This document shows, in pieces, positions 36,680 through 45,738 of a DNA stretch of 64,000 nt (position 1 is the first letter of the stretch; the number at the start of each line of letters is the position of its first letter). Where the stretch lies: the NCBI RefSeq assembly GCF_016862795.1, contig NZ_BONQ01000111.1, positions 1 to 64,000 of the forward strand, read 5' to 3'. The position numbers and the translations under genes are program-made. A model generated the notes under the pieces. It had not been told where the DNA came from. It was given only the letters and a program-made list of their open reading frames with translations, and did no database searches. The stretch is from Dactylosporangium siamense. Lineage in GTDB: Bacteria > Actinomycetota > Actinomycetes > Mycobacteriales > Micromonosporaceae.

Positions 36680-36748
36680 AGCCGCGGGCGGGTAGCCTAC
36701 GGCCAGACAACCGCCCCGCCCGGCGGTGTCGCAGCAAGGAGGAGACCT

Positions 36749-38311
36749 GTGCGCTGGCAGTTCTCCCTGGCCCGGCAGTTTCTCGTGCTCCAACTCGGCA
36801 TCGTGCTGCTCGTGGTCGGGGCCGTCGCGGCGGTGTCCGTGGCCGAGGCGGACGCGGCCTTCCGCCGGGAGCAGGGCGCCAAGCTCCGCTCGACCGCGGA
36901 GAACCTCGCCGCCACCGACATCATCCGGGCCGGCCTGCGCACCACCATCTGGCACGAGTCCCTCGCCGCCGGTGCGGAGACCGCCCGCAGCGTGTCCGGG
37001 GTGTCGTTCGTCGAGCTGACCGACGCCCACGGCGTGCTGCTCACCGGGCCGCGGCGGGGGCAGCCCGCCGGGCTCGGCGCGGGCGGGGGCGCGGACGGAC
37101 GGGCCTGGGTCGGCGTCGTGGAGCACGACGGGCGGGCGCTGGTCGCCCTCGCCCCGGTGCTCGACCCCGCCGACGGCAAGGTCCTCGGCGTGGTCGTGGT
37201 CGGCAAGACCTACCCGTCGTGGCCGGCGCTGCTCGCGACCGCGACCCCGGACCTGCTGACCTACCTGCTGCTCGGCTCCGTGCTGGGCATCGCCGGTTCG
37301 ATGCTGCTGTCACGGCGGATCAAGCGCCAGACGCTGGGCCTGGAGCCGGTCGAGATCGCCGGCCTGGTCGAGCACCGTGAGGCGATGCTGCACGGCATCA
37401 AGGAGGGCCTCATCGGCCTGGACTCGGCCGGGCGGGTGACCCTCGCCAACGACGAGGCGCTGCGCCTGCTCGGGCTTTCCGGTGAGGTGACCGGCCGGCC
37501 GCTGCGCACGCTGAGCGTGGCCGAGGACGTGGTGGCGCTGCTCACCGCCGGCTCCGACGAGCCGGACCACGTGGTGGTCCACGACGCGCGGGTGCTGGTG
37601 TTCAACCGCATGCCGGTGCTGGTCCGGGGCCATGCGGCCGGCTCGGTGACCACGCTGCGCGACCGGACCGAGCTGACCTCGCTGGAGCGCGAACTCGACC
37701 TGAGCCGCCGCGCCACCGACACGTTGCGGGCGCAGGCGCACGAGTTCACCAACCGGCTGCACACCATCTCCGGGCTGGTGCAGCTGGGCCAGTACGACGA
37801 GGCGGTCACGTTCATCCTCCAGGCCGGCCAGACCCAGGAGGCGTTGACCCACGAGGTGCAGTCGCGGATCGCGGACCCGGCACTGGCAGCGCTGCTCATC
37901 GCGAAGGCAAGCGTGGCGTCGGAGCAGCACGTCGACCTGAGGATCAGCGCCGACACGGCGATGCCCCGGCCGGCCGCCGACCGGCTCGCCGCGGACCTGG
38001 TCACGGTGACCGGCAACCTCGTCGACAACGCCGTCGACGCGGTCCAGGCCGGCGGCTGGGTCAGCGTGTCCGTGCGGGACCTCGGCGCCGAGATCGCCGT
38101 GACGGTGGCCGACTCGGGCGCCGGCGTGGCCAGCGAGCACGCCGAGGAGGTCTTCGGTCGCGGGTTCACCACCAAGAGCGGCGACGGTCATCGGGGGCTC
38201 GGGCTCGCGCTGATCAGCCGGGTCTGTGCGGCCAGGGGCGGCACGATCACGGTTGAGGGCTCGACGTTCACCGCGCGCCTGCCCGTCGACGGTCACCGGG
38301 AGGTCGGATGA
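36749..38311 (+). CDS. CitA/DcuS-type sensor histidine kinase
   Basis: 520 aa. GTG start 36749 follows AAGGAGG at 36736-36742. Layout: transmembrane segment ~13-33, extracellular PDC/Cache sensor domain ~34-175, second membrane segment ~172-192, a PAS domain ~210-310, then the phosphoacceptor block AQAHEFTNRLHTI (His331) typical of the CitA/DcuS family, and an ATPase domain with NLVDNAVDA, DSGAGV and GLGLALI. These kinases sense extracellular di- or tricarboxylates. It overlaps the response regulator by 4 nt and is flanked on both sides by tct genes, which fits control of citrate-type uptake. Confidence 0.92.
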   Translation: MRWQFSLARQFLVLQLGIVLLVVGAVAAVSVAEADAAFRREQGAKLRSTAENLAATDIIRAGLRTTIWHESLAAGAETARSVSGVSFVELTDAHGVLLTGPRRGQPAGLGAGGGADGRAWVGVVEHDGRALVALAPVLDPADGKVLGVVVVGKTYPSWPALLATATPDLLTYLLLGSVLGIAGSMLLSRRIKRQTLGLEPVEIAGLVEHREAMLHGIKEGLIGLDSAGRVTLANDEALRLLGLSGEVTGRPLRTLSVAEDVVALLTAGSDEPDHVVVHDARVLVFNRMPVLVRGHAAGSVTTLRDRTELTSLERELDLSRRATDTLRAQAHEFTNRLHTISGLVQLGQYDEAVTFILQAGQTQEALTHEVQSRIADPALAALLIAKASVASEQHVDLRISADTAMPRPAADRLAADLVTVTGNLVDNAVDAVQAGGWVSVSVRDLGAEIAVTVADSGAGVASEHAEEVFGRGFTTKSGDGHRGLGLALISRVCAARGGTITVEGSTFTARLPVDGHREVG

Positions 38312-38985
38312 TCCGGGTCGTGGTGGTCGACGACGACTTCATGGTGGCCCGTATCCATCACAGCTTCGTGGAGCGGGTGCCGGGGTTCACGGTGGTCGGC
38401 ACCGTCCACACGGGCGCGGCCGCCCTCGACGCGGTCGAGCGGCTCCGCCCCGACCTGGTGCTGCTGGACATCTACCTGCCGGACCTGTCCGGTCTGGAGG
38501 TGCTGCACCGGTTGCGGCAGGCGGCCAGCACCGTGGACGTGCTGGCGATCACCGCGGCCCAGGACGCCGACACGATCCGGGTCGCGTTGCGTGGCGGCGT
38601 CGTGCACTACGTCATCAAGCCGTTCAGCTTCGACACGTTGCGCGAACGACTGGAGCGGTACGCCGAGGCGGTCCAGCGGCTGACCGAGGCGCACCGGCCG
38701 GCGCAGGCCGACGTCGATCGGCTCTTCGGCGCCCCGCCGGGTCGCGCGGCGGCGTTGCCGAAGGGGCTGGCCGCCGCGACGGAGGAGCTGGTGGTCACGG
38801 TGCTGCGCGACAGCGGCTCCGACCTGTCCGCGGCCGAGTGTGCCGCGCTCGCCGGGCTGTCCCGGGTCAGCACCCGCCGCTACCTCGAGCACCTCGTCCA
38901 GTCCGGCAGGGCCGAGGTGCGGCTGCGCTACGGCGGGGCCGGCCGCCCCGAGCATCGGTATGCCTGGCGCGGCCGGCCCTCGTAA
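38308..38985 (+). CDS. CitB/DcuR-type response regulator
   Basis: 225 aa. Receiver domain ~1-120 with the acidic pair DDD at 8-10, phosphoacceptor Asp54 in LLDIYLPD and Lys in IKPF. The C-terminal half contains a helix-turn-helix of the CitB type (ECAALAGLSRVSTRRYLEHL). The ATGA overlap with the kinase shows translational coupling. Expected targets are the tctCBA operon on the opposite strand and possibly the second tctC. Confidence 0.92.
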   Translation: MIRVVVVDDDFMVARIHHSFVERVPGFTVVGTVHTGAAALDAVERLRPDLVLLDIYLPDLSGLEVLHRLRQAASTVDVLAITAAQDADTIRVALRGGVVHYVIKPFSFDTLRERLERYAEAVQRLTEAHRPAQADVDRLFGAPPGRAAALPKGLAAATEELVVTVLRDSGSDLSAAECAALAGLSRVSTRRYLEHLVQSGRAEVRLRYGGAGRPEHRYAWRGRPS

Positions 38986-38998
38986 ACCCGTACCGATG

Positions 38999-40543
38999 TC
39001 AGTCCTCGTCGCCGAACGCCAGGCGGCGGGCGTCCCCCCGGCCGCGGACGCGGGCGACCAGCCGAGGCAGGTGCGGCAGCCCGAGCGCGGCGACCGCGAG
39101 CAGCAGCAGGACCAGGGTCAGCGGACGCCGGACGAAGACGGTGAGGTCGTTGTCGGACAGCAGCAGCGTCCGGCGGAACTGGATCTCCATCATCGGCCCG
39201 AGGATGACGCCGAGGATCACCGGGGCGATCGGGAACTCGAAGTGGCGCATGAACACGGCGACGACACCGATCGCGAACGCGATGAGGACGTCGACGACGC
39301 TGCCGGACACCGCATACACGCCGAGCGTGGCGAACACGAGGATGCCGGTGTACAGCAGCGGCCGCGGGATCTGCAGCACCTTCACCCAGATCCGGATCAT
39401 CGGCAGGTTCAGCGCCAGGAGCATGACGTTGCCGATGAACAGCGACGCGATCAGCCCCCACACGAGGGTCGGGGACTTCTCGAACAACTGCGGGCCCGGG
39501 GACAGATCGAAGTAGCCGAACGCGGCCAGCATCACCGCGGCCGTGGCGGAGGTCGGGATACCCAGCGTGAGCAACGGCACCAGCACGCCGGAGAACGAGG
39601 CGTTGTTCGCCGCCTCCGGCCCCGCCACACCCTCGATCGCACCGTTGCCCCATTCCTCAGGGCGCTTCGATCGTCGTTTTTCCAAGGTGTACGACATGAA
39701 GGTGGGTATTTCGGCACCCCCGGACGGCAGCGCGCCGAACGGGAACCCGAGCGCGGTGCCCCGCAGCCACGGTCGCCACGATCGCGACCAGTCCTCCCGG
39801 CTGAGCCAGGCGAACCCCTTCCCGGCGGGCTCCAGCGGCGCGACCGTTTCCGGCAGCGTCTTGAGCCGGGACGCGAGGTACAGCGTCTCGCCGATCGCGA
39901 ACAGTCCCACGATGATGGTGACGATGTCGACGCCGTCGAGCAGCTCCGGCACCCCGAAGGTGAACCTGGCCTGTCCGGTGAGCGAGTCGATCCCGATCAG
40001 GCCCAGGAACAGCCCGAACGTCAACGACATCAGGCCCCGCACCAGCGACGCGCCGACCATCGCGGTGACCGTCACCATCGCCAGCACCGCGAGGGCGAAG
40101 TAGTCCGACGCGCGGAACGTCACCGCGAGGCTCGCCATCGGCGCGGCGACGAACGCGAGCAGCACCGTGGAGACCGTGCCGGCGACGAACGACCCGATCG
40201 CGGCGGTGGCGAGCGCCGAGCGGGCGCGACCCCGCCGGGCCATCTGGTAGCCCTCGATCGACGTCGCCACCGACGCGGACTCGCCGGGGGTGTTGAGCAG
40301 GATCGAGGTCGTCGAACCGCCGTACATGGCGCCGGCGTAGATCCCGGCGAACATGATCAGCGTGCCGGTCGGGTCGTCGAGGCGCAACGCGACCGGCAGG
40401 AGCAGCGCGATGGTCAGCGCCGGCCCGATGCCGGGCAGCACGCCGACAAGGGTGCCGATCGTGACGCCGATCGCCGCGTACAGCAGATTCTGCGGGCTGA
40501 GGACCGTCTCGAACCCGGACAGCAGATCCATGATCGAGTTCAC
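38999..40543 (-). CDS. tctA: Tripartite tricarboxylate transporter, large membrane subunit TctA
   Basis: 514 aa from GTG 40543, which overlaps the tctB stop as GTGA; ATG 40531 four codons later is an alternative. It is a polytopic membrane protein of about 11-12 hydrophobic segments. TctA signatures: [12 protein letters not shown] near residue 33, [20 protein letters not shown] near 75, and the second [10 protein letters not shown] and [13 protein letters not shown] blocks that form the pseudo-repeat ligand region. The family imports citrate or related carboxylates with a sodium or proton gradient together with TctB and the binding protein TctC. It is the last gene of the tctCBA operon and converges on the CitB-like regulator with a 13-nt gap. 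Confidence 0.95.
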   Translation of the reverse strand: MNSIMDLLSGFETVLSPQNLLYAAIGVTIGTLVGVLPGIGPALTIALLLPVALRLDDPTGTLIMFAGIYAGAMYGGSTTSILLNTPGESASVATSIEGYQMARRGRARSALATAAIGSFVAGTVSTVLLAFVAAPMASLAVTFRASDYFALAVLAMVTVTAMVGASLVRGLMSLTFGLFLGLIGIDSLTGQARFTFGVPELLDGVDIVTIIVGLFAIGETLYLASRLKTLPETVAPLEPAGKGFAWLSREDWSRSWRPWLRGTALGFPFGALPSGGAEIPTFMSYTLEKRRSKRPEEWGNGAIEGVAGPEAANNASFSGVLVPLLTLGIPTSATAAVMLAAFGYFDLSPGPQLFEKSPTLVWGLIASLFIGNVMLLALNLPMIRIWVKVLQIPRPLLYTGILVFATLGVYAVSGSVVDVLIAFAIGVVAVFMRHFEFPIAPVILGVILGPMMEIQFRRTLLLSDNDLTVFVRRPLTLVLLLLAVAALGLPHLPRLVARVRGRGDARRLAFGDED

Positions 40544-41094
40544 AGCGGCAACACCCCGGCGGGCAGGACGATCCCGAGCAACCGGGTGAAGACCAGGTAG
40601 ATGCCCAGCGACAGCCCGACCGCCGTCACCAGATCGCGCACGATGACGGCACGGACCGGACGGGTGCTCAGCAGGCGGGCGGAGATGAGCACGAACACGG
40701 CGGTCGACAGCACGTAACCGACCACCGTGTACTTGAGCACGATCGCGTACCCGATGAGCGCCGCGAGCAGCAGCACCGGGGTGCGCCAGGCGACCGCGGC
40801 CGGCTGGCCGGTGGCCACGGCGCGCTTGCGGACGGCTTCGAGCAGGTACCAGAGCGCCACCGCCACCCACAGGCCGGTCACCACGATCGGCGCGAGCGTC
40901 GGACCGCCGAGCGTGATGCCGCTGTCGACGCCGGCGGCGACCGCCCGCCACAGCAGGACCGCGCCGACGGCCAGCAGCAGGCCGCCGACGGCGAGCGGCC
41001 CGGTGGCGCCGGAGGTGGAGGGGGCCACCTCCGGCGCCACGGTGGAGGCCTCGGGGGGCGTGACCTCCGGATCAGGGGACATCGCTGCGGTCAT
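40540..41094 (-). CDS. tctB: Tripartite tricarboxylate transporter, small membrane subunit TctB
   Basis: 184 aa. A Pro/Thr/Ala-rich N-terminal tail of ~30 residues precedes four hydrophobic segments ([76 protein letters not shown]), the normal TctB topology. The final [15 protein letters not shown] is typical. It lies 6 nt after tctC and overlaps tctA by four bases. Confidence 0.92.
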   Translation of the reverse strand: MTAAMSPDPEVTPPEASTVAPEVAPSTSGATGPLAVGGLLLAVGAVLLWRAVAAGVDSGITLGGPTLAPIVVTGLWVAVALWYLLEAVRKRAVATGQPAAVAWRTPVLLLAALIGYAIVLKYTVVGYVLSTAVFVLISARLLSTRPVRAVIVRDLVTAVGLSLGIYLVFTRLLGIVLPAGVLPL

Positions 41095-41100
41095 GAGCGG

Positions 41101-42126
41101 TCAGCCCAGGCCGATCTCGGTCAGGACCGTCTTGATACGGGTGCTCTCGGCCTGGTAGAACGCGGCCGCCTCGTCGCCGGTCTTGTAGAAGTCCTGCCAC
41201 TTCTTGGCGGTCAGCTCCTGCTTCCACTGCGCCGACTTGTGCAGGTCGTCGACGAGCTTGAGCACGGCGGCCCGGTCGCCGGCGCTGAGCCCGGGCGGTG
41301 CCACCACACCACGCCAGTTGAGCAGGTCCAGGTCGTAGCCGGACTCCTTGATGCTCGGCGCCGGCGTGCCGGCGCCGGCGTCCTCACCCTTCGGGCTGGA
41401 CACGGCGAGGGCGCGGAGCTTGCCGGACTGGACCAGGTCGGCGAACTCGCTGGTGCCGGACACCGCGACACTCACGTCACCGGACAGCAGCGCCGCCTTG
41501 GTCTCGCCGCCGCCGGAGTACGCCACGTACTGCTTCGCGACCGTCTTGGCGTCAGCACCGGCCGTCTTGGCGAGCAGCCCGACCAGGATCTGGTCGGTGC
41601 CGCCGGCCGAGCCGCCGCCCCACTTGACCGCGGTCGGGTTGGCCTTGACGTCGTCGACGAGCTGCTTGAGCGTCGTGTACTTCGAGTCGCTGCGAACGAC
41701 GATGACCTCGGACTCGGCGGTGAGGGTCGCGATCGGCGTCGTCTTGCTGAGGTCGACCGGCGACTTGTTGGTGACCACGCCGCCGACCATGACCAGGCCG
41801 GTGACCATGAGCTGGTGAGGGTCCTTCTGGTGACTGGTCACGAGCTCGGCGAGGCCGATCGTGCCGGCGGCGCCGGTGACGTTGCGGACCTCCGCCGACT
41901 GGCCGTTGAGCAGGCCGGCGTCCTGCAGCACCTTCTGCATCGAACGCGCTGTGGTGTCCCAGCCACCACCGGCCCCGGCCGGCGCCATGATCTGCAGCGT
42001 CTTGGTCGGGTACGCCACAGCCCCCGCACCGGATGGGGCGGGGGAGTCACCGACGGACTGGTTGGCGCAGCCGGTGGCGAGCAGCAGCACAGCCGGCAGC
42101 GCCACCGCGAGGCTCCGTTTCAACAT
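41101..42126 (-). CDS. tctC: Tripartite tricarboxylate transporter substrate-binding lipoprotein TctC
   Basis: 341 aa. Signal peptide MLKRSLAVALPAVLLLATGC with lipobox ATGC, so Cys20 is lipidated. The mature protein has the TctC/Bug signatures IMAPAGAGGGWD, NVTGAAG, WGGGSAGGTDQ and LNWRGVVAPPGL. It is the first gene of tctCBA. It shares the same block pattern as the second copy at 35711-36679 but is clearly diverged, so the two probably differ in ligand or role. Confidence 0.94.
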   Translation of the reverse strand: MLKRSLAVALPAVLLLATGCANQSVGDSPAPSGAGAVAYPTKTLQIMAPAGAGGGWDTTARSMQKVLQDAGLLNGQSAEVRNVTGAAGTIGLAELVTSHQKDPHQLMVTGLVMVGGVVTNKSPVDLSKTTPIATLTAESEVIVVRSDSKYTTLKQLVDDVKANPTAVKWGGGSAGGTDQILVGLLAKTAGADAKTVAKQYVAYSGGGETKAALLSGDVSVAVSGTSEFADLVQSGKLRALAVSSPKGEDAGAGTPAPSIKESGYDLDLLNWRGVVAPPGLSAGDRAAVLKLVDDLHKSAQWKQELTAKKWQDFYKTGDEAAAFYQAESTRIKTVLTEIGLG

Positions 42127-42185
42127 GAGGTTTGTGCTCCTGTCACGTGGGTGAGGCGAACGTGTTACGCACCATGCCTCACGGG

Positions 42186-42199
42186 GTGACCCAGGTCAC
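42186..42199. promoter_or_regulatory. Perfect palindrome upstream of tctCBA
   Basis: GTGACC-CA-GGTCAC, arms of 6 bp, located 60 nt upstream of the tctC start in the 199-bp gap shared with the divergent helicase gene. It is a candidate operator for the CitB-like regulator or another factor. A short GC-rich palindrome can arise by chance, so support is modest. Confidence 0.4.
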
Positions 42200-42325
42200 G
42201 GTTGTGAACGCTGCGGGCATATTGGTCGTTGTGGTCGCACCGCGTCACCGGATCGCGCGGTGGAAAAGTGTCGTACCCGCCGTTCATACTGCGTTCGACG
42301 GAGCACCCAGCGGCAACGGAGGCGC

Positions 42326-45160
42326 ATGGAACGCGGTGATGACCCGGGTCGGCCGCGCCTCTACCTGAAGATCGCCGACGCTGACAGCGCGATCCCCGAG
42401 TTCTCCGCCGATCAAGACGTCCGGGTGCTGCTGCCCGAAGATCCACGGTTCAACGTGCTTGCCGACAAGCTGGTCGGCGCCGGCGCGCAGGTGCGGCACA
42501 CGCCCTATCTGGTTGAGCACGAATTCGTCCGGGATGGCCCGGACGGTGTCCTGCAGGCCGTGACCTACCCGACCGGCCTGGTGCGCGGGACCCGGCGAAC
42601 CGTCGCCCGCCGCTCCGGCCGACCGGCGCAGGCGGCGATGGACGCCTTCAATCTGATGTGGCAGGAGTGCGATCCGCGGACCGCCCAGATCACCGGTGCG
42701 GTGCCGGCGGTGCAGGCGATGCCGCGGGAGTGGGCGCGCTTCATCGAGCATCCGACACTGAATCCGGCGCAGGCAGAGATCATGCCGGCGGTGCTGGCCG
42801 ACGACAACAACCTCGTCATCGTCGCGCCGACAGGCACCGGAAAGACTGTCGTCGGCATGGTCGCCGCGCTCAAGGCGATCCTCGGTGCCCAGCGCCGAGC
42901 GGTGTGGCTGGTGCCGCAGCGGTCGTTGACCGACGAGCTTGATCGGGAGCTGGAGGGCTGGCGCGCGCGAGGGCTCAAGGTGGAGCGACTGTCCGGTGAG
43001 CACGTCCTTGACGCGCAACGGCTCCGTGCGGCGGATCTGTGGGTGTCCACCACTGAGAAGTTCGAAGCGGTGTCGCGGACCGTGTCGCTCCGTGACGCGC
43101 TGGAGCCGATCGGCTGCCTCATCGTCGATGAGGTGCACCTGCTGGGCGACGAGTCGCGGGGGTCGACGCTCGAGGCGCTGCTGGCCAGGCTGCGGGAGAG
43201 TGGCTCGCGGGTGCGTCTCGTTGGTCTTTCGGCAACAGTGGCGAACGCGGAGGAGATCGCGGACTGGCTGAACGCCAGCCTGATCAACATCACGTGGCGG
43301 GCCAGCCGACTCAGCTGGCAACTGCCGATGATTGCCGGTCACGCCGACTGGAACGTGACCGAGGCGGCCCGTACCCGCCTCACCGCCGCGATCACCCGTC
43401 TGGTCAGTTCCGACGGTGGCAGTGTCCTGGTGTTCTGCGGCAGCAAACGCAACGTGCGTCGGACCGCCTTGATCATCGCCGCCGGGCGGCGGGCGGACGT
43501 CGGTGGCGTTCACCCGGACGACATCGACCGAGTTCACGTCGTGTGCCGAGCGGCAGGCGTCGGACTGCACTACAGCGGCTGGCCGCACCGGCATGAGGCG
43601 GAGCGAGACTTCCGCGAGCGACGCACCGACATTCTGGTCGCCACGGCAACCGTTGCCGCAGGTGTGAATCTGCCCGCACGTGCGGTCGTGGTTCGTGACA
43701 CCCAGGTCGGCCTGGACAGCTTCGACGGAGCCACCATTCAGCAGATGTTCGGCCGGGCCGGCCGGGTGGGTGTGGGCGAGGCGAGTGGATACGCCTTCCT
43801 CATCGCCGATGAGCACGAGCGCAGCGCCTGGCAGGCCCGTCTGGTGCAGGGCCACCGAGTGGCGTCGCAGATGCGTGGCAATCTCGCCGACCACGTCCTC
43901 GGTGAGGTGGTGCGCGGCGCGGTGAGCTCGGTGTCGCAGGCGGAACGCTGGTGGGTCCAGACGTTGGCCTACCACCAGGACCAGGACAACCGCAGCAGTG
44001 CACCGTTGGCGGAGGCGGTCGGGTTTCTGGTGCGGGCGGCGATGCTGCAGGGCGCGGGTGCGCCGGGGCCGGAGCGGGCGCTGGCGGCCACGGACCTGGG
44101 TGCGCTCACCGGCCGGATGATGGTGCCGACAGCTGTCGGGGATCTGCTGCGCACCGCGCTCCACGACGCGCCCGTGCCGGACAACGCGGCAGATGCCGAG
44201 CGTACGCTGGTCGACGCTCTGGCCGGCTCGGTGCCGAAGATGCTGCAGGCGAACGTCGGTGACGATGCGAAGGCCGCGGTGGCCGCCCTGTTGGCCGCCG
44301 ACGGGTGGGTGGCATACGACGACATCCCTGCGGCGGCGGGGCGACGCGCGCTGCCGGCGACGCACGGGACACAGCACCCGGCCAACCTGCGCCGTGGCGA
44401 CCTCGCCCGGGCTGCTCTGCTGGCGGTTGCCAACTCTCCACAGCTGTTCGGCGAACACGCCCCCGACATCGCCGGTGTTCCCCACGCGGCCCTCTACCCG
44501 GTGTTGGAGGAGGCGCCGCGGTATCTGCACTGGCTGGCCGCCCAGGGTCAGCTCGGCACTGTGCATCCTTGGATCGCGATCGTCGCCGCGGACCTCGGCC
44601 GACGGGTGCGCTGGCGCCGATGCCGTCCGCAGCGCGGTAGTGGCAGGCTGCTGTGGATGTGTGAGCAGATGGCAACCCCGGCTCACGCGCAGGAGCTTGT
44701 TCCGCGGCTGTGGCAGGCGGCGCGCGAGCGTGGACACGCCGCACCCGACTGGCAATCGGAGGCCAGACCGACGTTGTGCCGGCTCACCGACAGCGAATAC
44801 CTGGAACTCTGCCGTGACCGTGCTTCTGCCGGCACGGTGCGGCTGTCAGCCGACAGCGTGCGTGCGACCGGCCCGACCGGCAGCGTGCTGGCCGTTTGGC
44901 GCGGTTCCAGGTATCGGTCGGCGCCGATCAGGCGAGGCGTCGGGGAGGTCTCCTGCGAGCCGCCGGCCCTCGGCAACGACGACGGAACGGGCCCGGACGC
45001 GCAGGTTGATGCGCACGCCGACAGGCGGCGCGATGCCGGTCCCAGCGCCAGCGAGGCGGCAGGTCTTGACGCCGCCGTCTTCACGTGGCGCGGCGACCAT
45101 CACGCGACCGGATGGCTCGGCATCTACAACGGTGCGGCTCAGCCCTTCGGCGGCAGTTGA
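42326..45160 (+). CDS. Large Ski2-like DEVH-box superfamily 2 helicase
   Basis: 944 aa. ATG 42326 is chosen because GGAGG lies at 42318-42322. N-terminal ~145 residues are unassigned. Helicase core: Q-like block LNPAQAEI, Walker A APTGTGKT at 167-174, LVPQRSLTDEL, DEVH at 268-271, motif III SAT, VFCGSKRNV, ATATVAAGVNLPA, and motif VI QMFGRAGRVG at 473-482. This order is that of Ski2/Hel308-type helicases. The ~450-residue C-terminal region is Ala-rich and unassigned. There is no partner nuclease, methylase or ATPase next to it, so whether it serves repair, RNA processing or phage defence cannot be decided. Codon use is slightly less GC-biased than in the NRPS. Confidence 0.88.
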   Translation: MERGDDPGRPRLYLKIADADSAIPEFSADQDVRVLLPEDPRFNVLADKLVGAGAQVRHTPYLVEHEFVRDGPDGVLQAVTYPTGLVRGTRRTVARRSGRPAQAAMDAFNLMWQECDPRTAQITGAVPAVQAMPREWARFIEHPTLNPAQAEIMPAVLADDNNLVIVAPTGTGKTVVGMVAALKAILGAQRRAVWLVPQRSLTDELDRELEGWRARGLKVERLSGEHVLDAQRLRAADLWVSTTEKFEAVSRTVSLRDALEPIGCLIVDEVHLLGDESRGSTLEALLARLRESGSRVRLVGLSATVANAEEIADWLNASLINITWRASRLSWQLPMIAGHADWNVTEAARTRLTAAITRLVSSDGGSVLVFCGSKRNVRRTALIIAAGRRADVGGVHPDDIDRVHVVCRAAGVGLHYSGWPHRHEAERDFRERRTDILVATATVAAGVNLPARAVVVRDTQVGLDSFDGATIQQMFGRAGRVGVGEASGYAFLIADEHERSAWQARLVQGHRVASQMRGNLADHVLGEVVRGAVSSVSQAERWWVQTLAYHQDQDNRSSAPLAEAVGFLVRAAMLQGAGAPGPERALAATDLGALTGRMMVPTAVGDLLRTALHDAPVPDNAADAERTLVDALAGSVPKMLQANVGDDAKAAVAALLAADGWVAYDDIPAAAGRRALPATHGTQHPANLRRGDLARAALLAVANSPQLFGEHAPDIAGVPHAALYPVLEEAPRYLHWLAAQGQLGTVHPWIAIVAADLGRRVRWRRCRPQRGSGRLLWMCEQMATPAHAQELVPRLWQAARERGHAAPDWQSEARPTLCRLTDSEYLELCRDRASAGTVRLSADSVRATGPTGSVLAVWRGSRYRSAPIRRGVGEVSCEPPALGNDDGTGPDAQVDAHADRRRDAGPSASEAAGLDAAVFTWRGDHHATGWLGIYNGAAQPFGGS

Positions 45161-45738
45161 GAACCGGCTGCGGCCCAGGCTGCGGCAAGAGCTTCCCGGT
45201 CCGCTCGACGATGAAGTCGACGTTTGTCCGGTCCACGTTTGCAGTTCGAGGAAAATGGCGGCATCCTGGAAATCATTGCCGACCATGTATTCAACAGTCG
45301 GGTGTCAGCCCGGCTTGAGACGCAACACAACCGGCGCCGATCTGGTGCAACCATTCCGCAGTTATGCGTGTCACCTGCGGAAATGACATCGAGGCGGCCG
45401 GCATTGCCCACTCCTACATTACGTAAGAGGATTGGCCCTATCTCCCCATGTGGTGCAGGAAGTCATAGGAGTAGTGCAATCTATTGACATTGGCTGTTGC
45501 GCATTGAGAGCATCACGTTTGAACACCCTAGGATGACGACCTCTTCCTGGGTGTTTCCTTGACGGCAACGGCGTTCGGCACCGCGTTTCGGTGATGAGGC
45601 GGAGCAGATATTCGGCACGACCATGCTGGGCACCCCGGAGGCCCCTATCGATCGAGCGCGACCTGCGCGTTCGGCAGCGGCACCGAGGCTGTCTGACCAG
45701 GCATGCGCCGGTCGAGCAACACAAAACGGGGGCAACAC
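45161..45738. other. AT-richer gene-free stretch upstream of the StrR-like regulator
   Basis: 578 bp with visibly lower GC than its surroundings, especially about 45230-45540. Short frames exist but none has a recognisable protein or a good ribosome site. It contains TTGACA at 45484-45489, a good -35 box, but the -10 expected 17-18 nt later (around GAGCAT) is weak. The length and composition fit either a long regulatory leader for the StrR-like gene or the remains of a decayed gene after the helicase. No StrR-type inverted repeat was found by eye. Confidence 0.5.

Noticed and set aside
36680-36748. CitB-type operator shared by the second tctC and the kinase
   Set aside because: The GTGACC-GGTCAC palindrome seen before tctC does not recur in this gap, so a common operator is not supported.
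38999-42126. Long plus-strand frames across the tct operon
   Set aside because: These are antisense shadows of three well-recognised membrane and binding proteins; they show no homology themselves.
45085-45487. Small frames after the helicase (for example one from 45224 to 45487)
   Set aside because: No recognisable domain, no ribosome site, overlapping frames on both strands and composition unlike the neighbouring genes.
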